From Scilla litardierei (Eukaryota; Streptophyta; Magnoliopsida; Asparagales; Asparagaceae), in contig CM061142.1 in assembly GCA_030789695.1 (NCBI GenBank), positions 603,021,659 through 603,085,658 on the forward strand: DNA of 64,000 bases, read 5' to 3'. The position numbers and the translations under genes are program-made. Below, one piece after another: positions 30,700 through 42,536 of this stretch (the stretch's first letter is position 1; each line of letters opens with the position of its first letter). The notes beneath the pieces were generated by a model. That model had not been told where the DNA came from. It searched no databases and saw nothing but the letters and a program-made list of their open reading frames with translations.

Positions 30700-31830
30700 A
30701 GGAGAACTACCAATATTACAATTTTTATGATCTTTTTAAGTTTTTGGTGTTCTCTTAATAAGTATCATATTTATCATTTAATCTAGCAAAAGCATAATCT
30801 TCATCATCGGAGTCAGAGTTTGGTTCAGAGTTTACCTCATCACCTGTGGTGCCCATGAAGCACATATATGTCCTTTCTTCTCGGTCTTACTCCTCCTCCT
30901 CTTCACTTGAGGATTCATCGGACGTCTCGTTGGAGTCTTGATCCCAAGCCGCCAACGCTTTCTTCTTGGGCTTCTTACACTTTGATATTTCTTTTGCCTT
31001 TCCCTTGCTCTTAGTTAATGGGCAATCCTTCAAGTAGTGTCCCGACTTGTTGCACTTAACACAAATAACAAATTAGTTAGATAATATTTGCATACTTGAT
31101 TTAAACGTACCTCTTAAGTACTTCTTGAATTCTTTTGTCATGAGAGAAATTGGTCCTCGTCTTCATCTTGTAAACTTTCATTCTCCTTAGTGGCCTTGCC
31201 GGTAATGGATTTCTTCTTTGAATTCTCCAAACCCTTTTCTCCTTGATTTGGAGCTCATAGGCCATTGAGTGGTTGTGAGCTTCTTCAATTGCGGTCATCT
31301 TGTTCTTCCACTCAGGTGTGAGAGATTAGAGAATCTTACCAATTTGCTCCTTTTGAGAAATTATTTTTGCCCAACCTGGTAAGAGTGTTGATTATCTCCA
31401 TGAAATGAGTGTGCATCTCGGTAATTGTCTCTCCTTCATTCATCGTGAAGAATTCGTATTTATATGAATAAATAGAAATTTTAGTATCTTTAACCCGAGT
31501 GTTACCTTCATGTGCTACCTTAATGACTTCCATATTTGATGTGGCGTAGTAGATGTGCACACGTAGTTGTACTCTATGCTATCTGGTGCACAAAATAATG
31601 AAGTCATGGCTTTGACATTCAATGTTCCTTGGGCTTTCACTTTATCACTCCATTGGAAAATTAGCTTTGTTGACTTCTCAAATCCATCATGCTCCACAGA
31701 TCCATATCAATTGATTGGAGGAAGATCATCACCCTTGTCTTCCATGTGTCATAATTGAAGCCGATGATCATAGATGGCTGGGTGATAGATTGTCCATCTA
31801 AAAATTGGTTTGTTGATGCCATCTTTCAAA
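30700..31830 (-). pseudogene. gag: Copia gag remnant with intact zinc knuckle
   Basis: On the minus strand a start-like segment just after the primer site (MASTNQFLDGQSITQPSMII, then FNYDTWKTRV) is a copia Gag N-terminus. Frameshifts and stops follow. A clear CX2CX4HX4C knuckle CVKCNKSGHYLKDC lies at about 31021-31063 (minus), followed by Lys-rich and Asp/Glu-rich segments typical of SIRE/Maximus-type Gag. The knuckle's four ligands are all present even though the gene is broken. Gag binds and packages RNA; this copy is not translatable as one protein. The tail beyond 30700 is too decayed to read. Confidence 0.72.
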
Positions 31831-31831
31831 T

Positions 31832-31844
31832 GGCTTTGATACCA
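31832..31844 (-). other. Primer binding site, iMet-type
   Basis: Minus strand TGGTATCAAAGCC, one base different from TGGTATCAGAGCC, two bases from the LTR end at 31847. Confidence 0.75.
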
Positions 31845-32510
31845 TGTGTTGGATCCTAAAATGGCAAGTAGAACACCAGCGCCGGGGGTGTGAATAGTGT
31901 TTTATGAAATATAAAATCCTACAGAAAATTATACATAAGATTACAATTTAGGCTACCCAATAAAATTTTAATCAACACTAATTTGCAAGTAAAGAGAAGT
32001 ATAAGCATTGTGGAATCTAATTGATTGCAAATATATAAAGAACAAGTTTAGAGAGAAAGACAGTCACAAACAAATATATTTACCCTAGTTCAGGCACACC
32101 TTCCCTGCATCCAGCCACGCGTCTCTCAAGGAGAAATCCATTAATCATGTTCCATATGGAACGAAGTTATAACATGTCTACTTTAACATAAGTCGGTGAA
32201 TAGACCAGCACCTCTCCACTAAGAGAATACACCTAACACTCAACTGAGAAAAATGCTTACAAAGCTCTTTTTCATATAGCCAAGTGTTGAAGCTATTGTG
32301 TAAAATTGATGTGGCTATATTGGTGATCTTTAAATGATGTTAAAAATGAAGCTTTTGAGATCCAAAGATTGGAGATTAAAGATTTTGAAAACTTTGAAAG
32401 CAATGCCAATGAGAATGTTTCTTTTGAAAGAATTAAACTCAAAAAGAATTTTTCTCTTGAATTTTTCTTCTTAAATGATCATAAATTCATAAGAATAAAT
32501 GTTGAATAAC

Positions 32511-32524
32511 CCTCTATATATAAG
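32511..32524 (-). promoter_or_regulatory. TATA box of the copia LTR
   Basis: Minus strand CTTATATATAGAGG, with the palindrome array immediately upstream in transcription sense. Confidence 0.6.
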
Positions 32525-32617
32525 TCTCAAATATGGTTAAAACAGATTACCAAAAACCCCCTCAAATGGTCAAAATTGACTAGCAAAAATCCTCACGTTA
32601 GAGCTCAACGATTAGTA

Positions 32618-32886
32618 CTAGTTGACTATAGTTCATGTGCTAATCGACTAATCAAGAGCTTACTCGACTGGTCTATCCATTACAATCTACTAGGCTAATT
32701 CAGTTCAGAAGCTGTTTGAGCTCTCTGTAAAAACTAGTCGTCTATAGTTCATTGACTAGTCGACCAAAGCATTGGTACTAGTTGACTACTCCATGAATAC
32801 TGCTCAACAAGTTTTTTTATACATGTCTATCCATTGCTCAGATTTGCCCAGTCGACTAGGTATCTGTTCTAGTCGACTAGTCAACT
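32618..32886 (-). repeat. CTAGTCGACTAG palindrome array
   Basis: CTAGTCGACTAG at about 32869-32880, CAGTCGACTAGG at about 32850, GACTAGTCGACC near 32748, and variants CTAGTTGACTA at 32618 and 32769. Located in U3, upstream of the minus-strand TATA box. Confidence 0.75.
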
Positions 32887-34690
32887 TATAAACGAGGTTG
32901 TTGATCTATTTACCACTTAGTGATGATGTTAAAAATATTTTAAAACAGTTACGATATGTTTTTAGTGTGTGTGTGAACTTCAACAAAGAATTTACCATTC
33001 AACCAGACAAAATGAAAAATACATCAAAATAAATATACTCTTAAAGCTCGTAAATGCAATCACTTGATAATAAGCCATGTCTTTGTTCCTTTGGTCGTCG
33101 TGGTCTTTGTTGACTATACATATCTTTATTTGGTATCATAGTTCAACTTAAATTCATGAAATCATTAGTATCCAACATGTATGCTCATGATCAAAAGATT
33201 CATAGATGACTGAATATTCAACACATGGTTCTCTTAATATCCTATTCATTCAATACAATAACAATGTCTCCAAATTTAGGAGCAAATTCATACCAAACTA
33301 GTACCTTTCAATGTAAAAAGAATTCACTTTTTCTTTTCATTGCCCCTTTTTGGAACAACACATGTCATATTTATAAACTTTAGGTTTCTTCATTTTTTAA
33401 GTTTCAAATATCCCAATTCTATTACACTCTCAAAAATTCTTCATTTTTAAGTTTCAAACATCCCAATTCTATTACACTCTCAAAAATTCTATTAGAAAAC
33501 ATACTTGTTTCGGGCCAAATCCGCCTAACAATGAGATTTGTATATAATGGGAATCACGGGTACAATGATTACATGTTTTTGGTTGATGATGAGGTTAGCA
33601 TGACTCGGAATACGCTTCGGAAGTGAAGAATCCAAGGTCGCCTTGAGGTCGCCCTAGGTCATCATGTCCTTGTAGCCGAGGCGAGCTTCCTGCAACAATA
33701 GCAGCTCGTTAGAAAGGCGGGGCTGGCTGTCAGCACGTAGCCTCTCTGATGCTTAAGTCAGTGGATGACTTATAATAAGTGTATCGGACACGCTTGGCGA
33801 TCTTAAGGGAGATCGGCAAAACATGCCGAGCTTATGAGGAAGGCACAGATATATGGGATATATCCGACCTTAAATATTGAAAAGGAGTTAATGATTTCAA
33901 CTAACCAACCCCCTCCTTGGTGGCTAGAGGGGGTATTTATAAGGTTGAGAGGCAGTTGCTTGCCATCCAATCAGTTGTCGAGTCAGCCTAGCTGGTGCGC
34001 AAGTGGAGACGTGATAGGTCGACGGGGGCGTCAGAGATATTTACACATTAATGGGTGATGTGATTGGCATCCATCAGTTCTCGCCCTTAACCTCTGGCAT
34101 TAATGGGGAGTAGGTGGCCCTACATCACCCTGTCAGAGATATTTATGCTAGGCTGCTCTTGGGGAGAGTCAAGCTTGGTGACTAAGCTCGGTGCCTTCGT
34201 CTGACCGTACTTCCTGTGGGGAGAGTGGTCAACCTTCGCTAGTCGGCCCTGAGGGCGAGCTTGTCGTTCGGAGAGGCGAGCTTCCCTGGATAGAGGCGAT
34301 CTTCCATTTGGGCCAGTACCCTTTTCGAATGGTCAGAGAGTTGTTCGCTTGGGCTTTCAATATATGTGTGTCTCAATTATGTGGGTAGGCCTTAAGGCCG
34401 TAACAATTTCCCCCGTCATTCGAGCTCAAAGCGGCAAGCCCGGCTTAGCTCGGATGACGTGTCGCACTTGCATTGGTCGAGGGCTGGTCGGCAGCATTTA
34501 ATTCGATCTGACTGCCGGATCTCTAGGTCATGATGGTGATTCTGAGATGGGAAGAAATCGAGACGTCCAACTGCTCAAGGGGTGACGTGTGGCTGATGTG
34601 ATTGGGGGGAGAAGTCGAGGCATCAGCCCAGTCCCGCTCAGATCACGCCACGTGGCCCACGTCCGACGGCTGAGATCACCTGACTCTTCC

Positions 34691-34700
34691 TATAAATAAA
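34691..34700 (+). promoter_or_regulatory. TATA box upstream of the PF04195-like ORF
   Basis: TATAAATAAA about 165 bases before the ATG at 34856, followed by a pyrimidine-rich leader. Confidence 0.45.
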
Positions 34701-34855
34701 GACAGAATGGCAACGGGAGATAACTTTCTCTCGAATTTCAAATTTTCGACTTCCCCTTCCGTTGCAGAGAGTAGTCGCCGTCGACCACCATCGTCTGTTC
34801 ATCCGTCAGAGCTCCATTCATCATCTTTGTTCTAGATACTCCCTCGATCCATCCA

Positions 34856-35600
34856 ATGCATTCGTCTGCTTCTTCTTCTTCGAACTCTTTCGTCGAGCTG
34901 TGGTTTGGCGAGATTGGTGAGGGTGGCATTGCTGAATTGGATTCGGTGGCGTCGGAGGCACCATCGATGTCTTGGCCGGAACAGCAGGAGGAAGACATGG
35001 CGGTCGGGCATGTCATCACTTTGTCGTCGGGGATCAAGAGGGACCCCCAGAGAGGAAAGGTGCCTAGGTCGGTTGCCAAGGTCCAAGCGGCAGAGGAGTC
35101 ATGACCATGGTACCGGCTGAAATCATGGCCCATATGTCTCAACTGTTGCCCTCCGCCATCCCTGAGACCCACTCCAAGTTCATCTGGCCCCCCTACACAG
35201 TTTTCCTCCCTGAAATCGATGAGCGGGTTTGCTCCCTAAGGGACAATGAGGTCGGCATATACTACCCGATCTTCGCCTTGGGGCTCTACTTCCCACTCCA
35301 TCTCTTCCTCCTTCTCATCCTTCACTTCCTCGAGCTCCCACTCTTTCAATTGATATCGAACTCCATCAGCTCGATGGTCAGCTTCCTCGTCCTCTGCTCT
35401 GCTAGCTACGTAAGTTCGACGATGCCGCTCTTCCAGTATTTTATGAGGCAAAGAGGAAGGGGGTGCACTACTACGTTTGTATGAGGAGGGGTCGGCATCT
35501 CGTCCTCGATCTGCCGAGTAACGTGAGAGACTGGAAGGAGAGATTCATCTTCGTCTCGATGTCGGCAGACTTGGCTCTGAGGTCAAACTGGGGACTCTGA
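34856..35600 (+). pseudogene. Putative gypsy-type transposon protein (PF04195-like), frameshifted
   Basis: Three frame segments in order resemble the plant PF04195 family, a leading ORF of some gypsy elements. The first (34856-35104) is a Ser/Glu-rich N-terminus. The second begins at 35101, overlapping the stop of the first as ATGA, and gives VGIYYPIFALGLYFPLHLFL then a region matching the family pattern of GL-FPLHPF and a following LVLC. A shift near 35420 leads to a third segment, PVFYEAKRKGVHYYVCMRRG and then WKERFIFV. The order and spacing match the family, so this is one gene broken by at least two frame changes. Its biochemical role is unknown. A GTAAGT at 35409 followed by CAG at about 35438 is too close for a real intron. 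Confidence 0.68.
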
Positions 35601-35672
35601 ATCCCTTAGTGAATGTCGAAGTGGTCCTCGAGGGGAGCAACCTTGAGAATGCCAAGATCCTATAGGATATCC

Positions 35673-36540
35673 TGAAGGGATTTCTAGGACCCTTAGGGCA
35701 CAAAAACACTATTCCCGTCCTAAGTCGGACGGAACGTAGACACAAAATGCACATCGAAAAAATAATGTTAATTTAATTAACATGCAACCCTAAGGAACAA
35801 GACCCTCTTAGCCAGGATCTCTGCCAACTTGGGGTGGATCTGACCACCCCAAGAGAGATCTAACTACTGCGAATAATTAAAACGAAAGCTTAAAACACAT
35901 ACCCGGAATCTCAACCCTGGGGCAGGCGAGATGTTCCGCACCGTCTTCCGAGCCGCTCTCCATCCCATGCCGAGCCGCTCCTCGAACCGCTCCGCATCCC
36001 GAGGCGAGCAATCCTCGTATCGTCGAGCCAACCACGCGTCGAAGAAAGTTTCACGCGAGTGAAAGCCTTCGCCAAGATATCAGATCCGAATCCGAACTCC
36101 TTCGTGGCTTTGCCAGAGCCCTCAGGAGTAAGACAGAAATATATGGAGATAAATAATATTAATTTAAGCCTAGATCCGAGCGTGCTCCAACATTTACGAG
36201 AGCCGCTCAGATCTAGAGCTTGGGACGAGTTTGGAGGAAGGGGGAGGCCCATATTTATATAGGCGGCTAACTCTCCCCTTTTCTCCACAACCGATGTGGG
36301 ACTATTAAATTTGAGTTAATTAAATCAAGTTAGTTTGCCTTTCCCAAAGGGCAAACTTCCGTAAATTTTAACTCCCTCACCGTTGAGCTTCAATCTTGGT
36401 ACAACCTACCAAATTGAAGGGCGTTCAATGGTGAACGCATAGGAAAAAACGGCGAGTCAATCGGAGTCCGTTTGACCCTCCAATTGATCGTCCAAAGTTA
36501 GCCAAAACCATTCAAAGATGGAAAATCCAGCCGTCAAAGA
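35673..36540 (-). repeat. LTR-A fragment (minus strand)
   Basis: Ends (minus sense) CCCTTCA at 35673 and extends right to CAGCCGTC near 36535, where it meets plus-strand internal sequence of the same family. TATA box and CCCACATCGG near 36250-36305. The TCAGAT-loop hairpin is at 35828-35853. Open frames over it (35911-36288) recur antiparallel in the other copies and are not genes. Confidence 0.82.
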
Positions 36541-37660
36541 TGAAAAAACCATTCAAAGTTGTTCTTATATTTTATTAAGACACGTGTTCTTGATGAAACA
36601 CAAGTCTGATAAAATAAAGAACGAAATGACAAAAATATTTAAACTGATTCGATTGGCTCGAATGATCAAATATGTAGCTATATAAAATCTTGCGTAATTA
36701 AAAGAAAATATGATTTTCTCTCAGGCCAAGTCTGTTAACACATCGGTGTGTTAAAAGGTATGAATCACACTTAGTTAGACTTGTTGTGATCCATTGCAAG
36801 TGACTCTGAGTTAAGTCCTCCCTCTGGGTTAAGTCCCAGATAGTAATGCCCAGGTTTTGATAATGTTCTATGAGGACATTATCAATAAGATATTTATTAG
36901 ATCGATCATTAGGAAGTTGTATAATTACTCGAATCTCGTGAGACGAAGGATCGAGTTATACATCATAATTGATGATGACTTAGTCAACTTCTAGGATGAA
37001 ATTCGGAGTAGTAACTCTGATTTATAACTGGATGCAATCAGAATAGGTCCGTGTGCGTAAATAAATTTTGGAATTTAGTTTACGTGCCCAAGGAAAATGT
37101 TTCCTCACTTTCTACAAGTAAATCTTTAAGTTAATAGATTGGTGCAGAAAGAAAATAGCGAAGTACAATCATGTTGGTCGAGAACGGTTTTCATCCTAAG
37201 TCTATAAAACAGATTATGATGAAACCATTTTCACCAGCAGATGTGTACAGATCTACTCGGACCAAACTCAATGTAAATGCTCATGATGACCATGGAAACT
37301 GGAACATTCACTTATAAGTTCGTTTTTCTAAATATGATTTAGACGAACCAACTTATATGAATTAGAAAGAAAGTTTTCAAGGTCAGTGGGAGCGTATAAT
37401 TACATGCGAGGCGTCAAAGGGATGGAACATATATTTAGACAAAGTAATCAAAGAGTTTGATACTTTATCAGAAATAGATATGCGCCATTTGAAATGACCA
37501 GTAACTAATTTAAAATTATTATCGTAAGGTACGATGAACTGGATAAGATCCAAGGAAATAAAATATTATGGATTCTGAAAGACCAAATGAATTATTTGAA
37601 TAAGATTCAAATGGTTGGTCCAACATGAACATAGAAACCCCTTAAGTCTATAGAGTAGAC

Positions 37661-37690
37661 GGTTTAGCAGATCCACTTACAAAGACTCTA
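37661..37690 (+). pseudogene. Copia RNase H C-terminal remnant
   Basis: Reads GLADPLTKTL, matching the conserved ADPLTKAL motif at the end of copia RNase H, about 70 bases before the polypurine tract, where pol normally ends. The inverted copies at 42615-42660 and 51995-52035 carry the same degenerate segment. It identifies the family as copia-derived and shows that the rest of pol has been lost or replaced. Confidence 0.7.
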
Positions 37691-37758
37691 CAACATGAAG
37701 TCGGAAAAACTTATGTGTAAAAACGGTATAAGATACCGAGATAAATGGGCCTAAGTGC

Positions 37759-37768
37759 AAGTGGGAGA
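37759..37768 (+). other. Polypurine tract of the LTR-A element
   Basis: AAGTGGGAGA directly before TGTAGAGAGATG, the LTR start. Same motif (minus) at 42537-42546 and 51914-51923. Confidence 0.85.
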
Positions 37769-40013
37769 TGTAGAGAGATGATGCTCTCGAGGCTATTTAT
37801 CTCTGTGTGAATTGCAAAAACATTTTATTCAGAATAACAGTAAGCTGTTTGGTAATAATTTATCTAAGTTATATTATAATGTAGTTAACATTAGATATTA
37901 ACTTAGGTAAAGTCCTAAGACTTTATGCAAGGTCAAACATGTATCAAGATGAGTATCTCGATCATGGAGAAATGTTTGACCGTTTGTAGCATAAGTCTAA
38001 AAGGGTTCGTGGTCGTAGATGTTTCGAGACAAGGATATCGAAACATCAGATAGACCATTGTATCTTAGTCTTCACCATTTAGCGGTGGCGATGATCTCAT
38101 GATCGCTTGACTTGGCGAAGTCGAAGACGAGACATAGGTGCTCATTAGAGAATGAGTTCACTGAATGATCCATAAGAGTTATCATATGGTTATATTGACC
38201 AATCTGTCAATGATAACTCTTAGTGGTGATAGGCAAGTTGGTCTTTTGACTTGAGGTCATTTTACGAACCTGTGCGTGAACAGTGCCACTTAGATCACTG
38301 ACCTAACTTCGAGGCTAGGCCTGTCGAAAGGTCTTTGATTGGGTGTCATTTGAAGCGTATGAGGCGAGTAATGACCAAGAGAGGATTCGTCTCTCTCGGT
38401 CAATGGGAGTTAGTGTCGTAGAGTTAGTTCGATCTTTAGTAAAATCTCTGATCAGAGTATGTTGGAAGAAGTCCAACATTAGTTGACTAAAGATCGATAG
38501 AAACTAACTGGAGTCAAGTTATTGGGGTTAACAGTTTGAATGTACCCTAGACTTGATCTACATGACATAATTAAGATGAAGAGACTATAACTGCAGAACT
38601 CATCACGGAAAGAGTCAGGGTGGTCCCGACAATACTCATGTCGATGAGTCAACCACATAATGATGATTCTGAAGCAGGGATGGCAACCACTGCTTGTGGT
38701 CACTGCCGTATAGGGCTTCGAGCCCAACCTGTTGTACGGGTCGGCTGTAGGGTCTCACACAGAGTGCGACCTTCATCTAGTAATATGTAGAAATTGGTTA
38801 GGGAGAATATTTTGCATATGATGCAAAGGAAGAGGAAATTGCATTTTGATGCAAATGATAATTTAAGCTAAGATAGGGGACTAATTTGCATATGATGCAA
38901 AGAGATTAAATGTGTCTTAAATTATTTAAGACCATATTTAATAAAATGAACGTGTTGAAAAGGTTACCTAGATGACGGGATCGTCCCGCTCTAAACGCAG
39001 GTTCAAACCGCGTCAAAAACAGAGTCCAAATACACAAGTTGTAGCCAAAACAAGTCAGCCCAAACTGTTGGGCTGAACCCAACGAAAATGGAGGCCCACC
39101 AAGCCTGAATTTTCTGGTTAGGGTATTTTAAAACCCAGGATTTTTTTTGACGGCTGGATTTTCCATCTTTGAATGGTTTTGATAACTTTGGACGATCAAT
39201 TGGAGGGTCAAACAGACTCTGATTGACGTGCCGTTTTTTTCCTATGCGTTACCATTGAACATCCTTCGAATTGATAGGTTGTATCAATCATGAAGCTCAA
39301 CGATGAGAGAGTTAAAATTCACGAAAGTTTGCACTTTGTGAAAGGCAAACTAACTTGATTTAATTAACTCTAATTTAATAGTCCCACATCGGTTGTGCGG
39401 AAAAGGGGAGAGTCCGCCGCCTATATAAATAGAGGCCTCCCCCTTCCTCCAAACTCGTCCCAAGCTCCAGATCTGAGCGGCTCCCGTAAATGTTGGAGCA
39501 CACTCGGATCTAAGCTTAAATTTATATTCTTCTTCTCCCTATATTTCTGCCTTACTCTTGAGGGTCTAGCAAAGCCGCAAAGGAGTTCGGATTCGGATCC
39601 GAAATCTTGACGAAGGATTTCACTCGCGTGAAACTTTCTTCGGCGCGTGGTTGGCTCGTTGACACGAGGATTGCTCGCCTCGGGGGTTCAAGGAGCGGTT
39701 CAAGGAGCGGCTTGGCGTTGGACGGGGAGCGATTCGGAAGACGGTGCGGAACATCTTGCCCGCCCCAGGGTTGAGATTCCGGGTATGTGTTTTATTAGCT
39801 TTCGTTTTAATTATTCGCAGTAGTTAGATCCCTCTTGGGATGGTCAGATCCACCCCGAGTTGGCAGAGATCCTGGCTAAGAGGGTCTGGTTCCATAGGGC
39901 TGCATGTTAATTAGGTTAACATTTTTTTCCGCTGCATATTTTATGTCTATGTTCCGTCCGAATTAGGACGGGAATAGAGTTTTTGTGCCCTAAAGGTCCT
40001 GGAAAACCCTTCA
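37769..40013 (+). repeat. LTR-A, 3' LTR, long form
   Basis: 2245 bp, TGTAGAGAGATGATGC to AAACCCTTCA. The first 1.05 kb is absent from the short form that starts TGTAGATGTATATGC at 48324 (minus). Promoter words near 39385-39435; inverted repeat CAGCCCAA/TTGGGCTG near 39057. Confidence 0.85.
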
Positions 40014-40279
40014 GTACGGCTGGATTTTCCATCTTTGAATGGTTTTGGCTATAACTTGTGCATTTGGACTCCGTTTTTGACGCGGTTTGAACCTACGTTT
40101 AGAGCTAGACCATCCCGTCATCTAGGTAACCTTTTCCATGCGTTTATTATATTAAATATTGTCGTAAACTATTTACGACACCTTTAATCCGGTTTGCATC
40201 AAATGCAAAATAGTCCCTATCTAAGCTTAAATTTTCATTTGAATCAAATACAAATGATCTGAGAGCATATCCCCCAACA
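40014..40279 (-). repeat. Short LTR-A fragment between two inverted elements
   Basis: On the minus strand it starts TGTTGGGGGATATGC at 40279 and stops at CAGCCGTAC by 40014. It is the U3 start of the short LTR form and forms the spacer of the large inverted repeat. GGAGA at 40280-40284 before it may be a target duplication of the neighbouring element. Confidence 0.7.
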
Positions 40280-40284
40280 TCTCC

Positions 40285-42536
40285 TGAAAGGTTTTCTAGG
40301 ACCCTTAGGGCACAAAAACTCTATTCCCGTCCTAAGTCGGACGGAACATAGACATAAAATGCGTAGCGAAAAAATTATTTTAATCTAACTAACATGTAGC
40401 CCTAAGGAACCAGACCCTCTTAGCCAGGATCTCTGCCAACTCGGGGTGGATCTGACCACCCAAGAAGGATCTAAACTACTGCGAAAAATTAAAAAGAAAT
40501 CTTCTAAAAACATACCCGGAATCTCAACCCTTGGACAGGCAAGATGTACCGTACCGTCTTCTGAGCCGCTCCCCGTCCCATGCCGAGCCGCTCCTCGAAC
40601 CGCTCCTCGAACCGCTGCACATCCCGAGGCGAGCAATCCTCGTGTCGTCGAGCCAACCACGCGCCGAAGAAAGTTTCACGCGAGTGAAATCCTTCGCCAA
40701 GAGTTTGGATCCGAATCCGAACTCCTTCGTGGCTTTACTAGAGCCCTCAGGAGTAATGCAGAAATATAGGGAGATAAAGAATATTAATTTAAGCCTAGAT
40801 CCAAGCGTGCTCCAACATTTAAGGGAGCCACTCATATCTGGAGCTTGGGACGAGTTTGGAGGAAGGGAGATGCCCCTATTTATATAGGCGGCGGACTCTC
40901 CCCTTTTCTCCACAACCGATATGGAACTATTAAATGGAGTTAATAAATTCAATTTAGTTTGCCTTTCACAAAGGCTAAACTTCCGTGAATTTTAACTCCT
41001 TCATCGTTGAGCTTCAATCTTGGTACAACCTACCAAATCGAAGGGAGTTCAACGGTGAACGCATAGGAAAAAACGGAGAGTCAATCGAAGTCCGTTTGAC
41101 CCTCCAATTGATCATCCAAAGTTAGCCAAAACCATTCAAAGATGAAAAATCCAGCCGTCAAAAAATCCCGGATTTTAAAAAACCCTAACCAGAAAATTCA
41201 GGCTTGGTAGGCATCCATTTTCGTTGGGTTCAGCCCAACAGTTTGGGCTGATTTGTTTTGGCTATAACTTGTGTGCATTTGGACTCCGTTTTTGACGCGG
41301 TTTGAACCTGCGTTTAGAGCGGGACGATCCCGTCATCTAGGTAACCTTTTCAAAGACTTTATTTTATTAAATATGGTCTTAAACAATTTAAGACACATTT
41401 AATCTCCTTTGCATCATATGCAAATTAGTCCCTATCTAAGCTTAAATTGTCATTTGCATCAAAATGCAATTTTCTTTTCCATTGCATCAAATGCAAATTA
41501 TTCTCCATAACTAATTTCTACCTATTACTAGACGAAGGTTACACTCTGTGTGAGACCCTACAGCCTGACCCTTACAACAGGTTGGGCTCGAAGCCCTATA
41601 CGGTAGTGACCACGAGCAGTGGTTGTCATCCCTGCTTCAGAATCATCATTATATGGTTGAATCATCGACATAAGTATTGTCGGGACCACCCTGACTGTTT
41701 CCGTGATGAATTCTGCAGTTTTAGTCTTTTCGTCTAGACTATGTCTTGTAGATCAAGTCTAGGGTACGGTCAAACTGTCAACCCCAATAACTTGACTCCG
41801 GTTAGTTTCTATCGATCTTTAGTCAACTAATACTTCTTCCAACATACTCTGATCAAAGATTTTACTAAAGACCGAACTAACTCAACGACACTAACTTCCA
41901 TTGACCGGGAGAGACGAATCCTCTCTTGGTCATTACTCTCCTCGTACGCTTCAAGTGACACCCGATCAAAGACCTTTCGACAGGCCTAGCCTCAAAGCTA
42001 GGTCAATGATCTAAGTGGTACAGTTCATGCACAGGTTCACAAAATGACCTCAAGTCAAAAGACCAACTTGCATATCATCACTAAGAGTTATCATTGACAG
42101 ATTGGTCAATATAACCATATGATAGCTCTTTGTGGATCATTCAGTGAACTCATTCTATAATGAGCACCTGTGTCTGGTCTTCGAATTTGCCAAGTCAAAC
42201 GATCATAAGATCATCGCCGCCGCTAAACGGTGAAGACTAAGACACAATGGTCTATCTGATGTTTCGATATCTTTGTCTCGAAACATCTACGACCACGAAC
42301 CCTTTTAGACTTATGCTGCAGACGGTCACACATTTCTCCATGTTCGAGATACTCATCTCGATACATGTTTGACCTAGCATAAAGTCTCGGGACTTTACCT
42401 AAGTTAATATCTAATGTTTACTACATTATAAAATAACTTAGATAAATCATTACCAAACAGCTTGCTGTTATTTCGAACAAGACATTTGTGCTATAAACAC
42501 AGAGATAAATAGCCTCGAGGGCATCATCTCTCTACA
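40285..42536 (-). repeat. LTR-A, 3' LTR, long form (minus strand)
   Basis: 2252 bp on the minus strand, TGTAGAGAGATGATG to AAACCTTTCA; inverted partner of 37769-40013. TATA region near 40880; ORFs over 40385-40952 recur in both strands of all copies and are not genes. Confidence 0.85.

Larger units (their letters stand above)
29663..33530 (-). mobile_element. Second SIRE/copia element on minus strand, internally deleted
   Basis: Minus-strand order: LTR (33530 to 31847), iMet-type primer site (31832-31844), decayed gag, then a polypurine tract (29821-29833, TTAAGGGGGAGAT on the minus strand). Pol is absent, so the internal region has a large deletion. The LTR of the neighbouring SIRE-like element starts at 29662. 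The 30050-30700 stretch is AT-rich without a recognisable gene. Confidence 0.68.
31847..33530 (-). repeat. LTR of the internally deleted copia element
   Basis: 1684 bp on the minus strand, starting TGTTAGGCGG and ending GGATCCAACA. TATA box at 32511-32524 (minus) and a CTAGTCGACTAG palindrome array just upstream of it (32618-32886). A roughly 50-bp tandem duplication lies at about 33385-33492. The outer boundary has no confirmed target duplication. Confidence 0.65.
33531..35672 (+). mobile_element. Fragment of a gypsy-type element with PF04195-like ORF
   Basis: A GC-richer stretch distinct from its neighbours. 33531-34680 looks like regulatory or LTR sequence (GTATTTATAAGG near 33930, and GAGGCGAGCTTCC near 33676 and 34275) without a gene. 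34691-34700 (TATAAATAAA) precedes the decayed ORF. The right end is an LTR-A end at 35673. LTRs and target duplications were not identified, so the class is inferred from the ORF. Confidence 0.5.
36541..40013 (+). mobile_element. LTR-A family element, 3' internal part and 3' LTR (plus strand)
   Basis: Internal sequence from about 36541, polypurine tract at 37759-37768 and a 2245-bp LTR ending at 40013. The internal part is noncoding except for a copia RNase H tail remnant. It is the inverted counterpart of 40285-43748. The hairpin TTAACACA/TGTGTTAA with loop TCGG near 36736 is also in the inverted copies (about 43557 and 52929). The 5' half is missing. Confidence 0.82.

Noticed and set aside
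35405..35440. GTAAGT...CAG as an intron in the PF04195-like ORF
   Set aside because: About 30 bases is too short for a plant intron; a frameshift explains the frame change.
35911..36288. 125-codon minus-strand ORF seen in similar form at 40524-40952 and 12093-12353
   Set aside because: It recurs because LTR-A copies are repeated; it spans the LTR promoter and has no family match.
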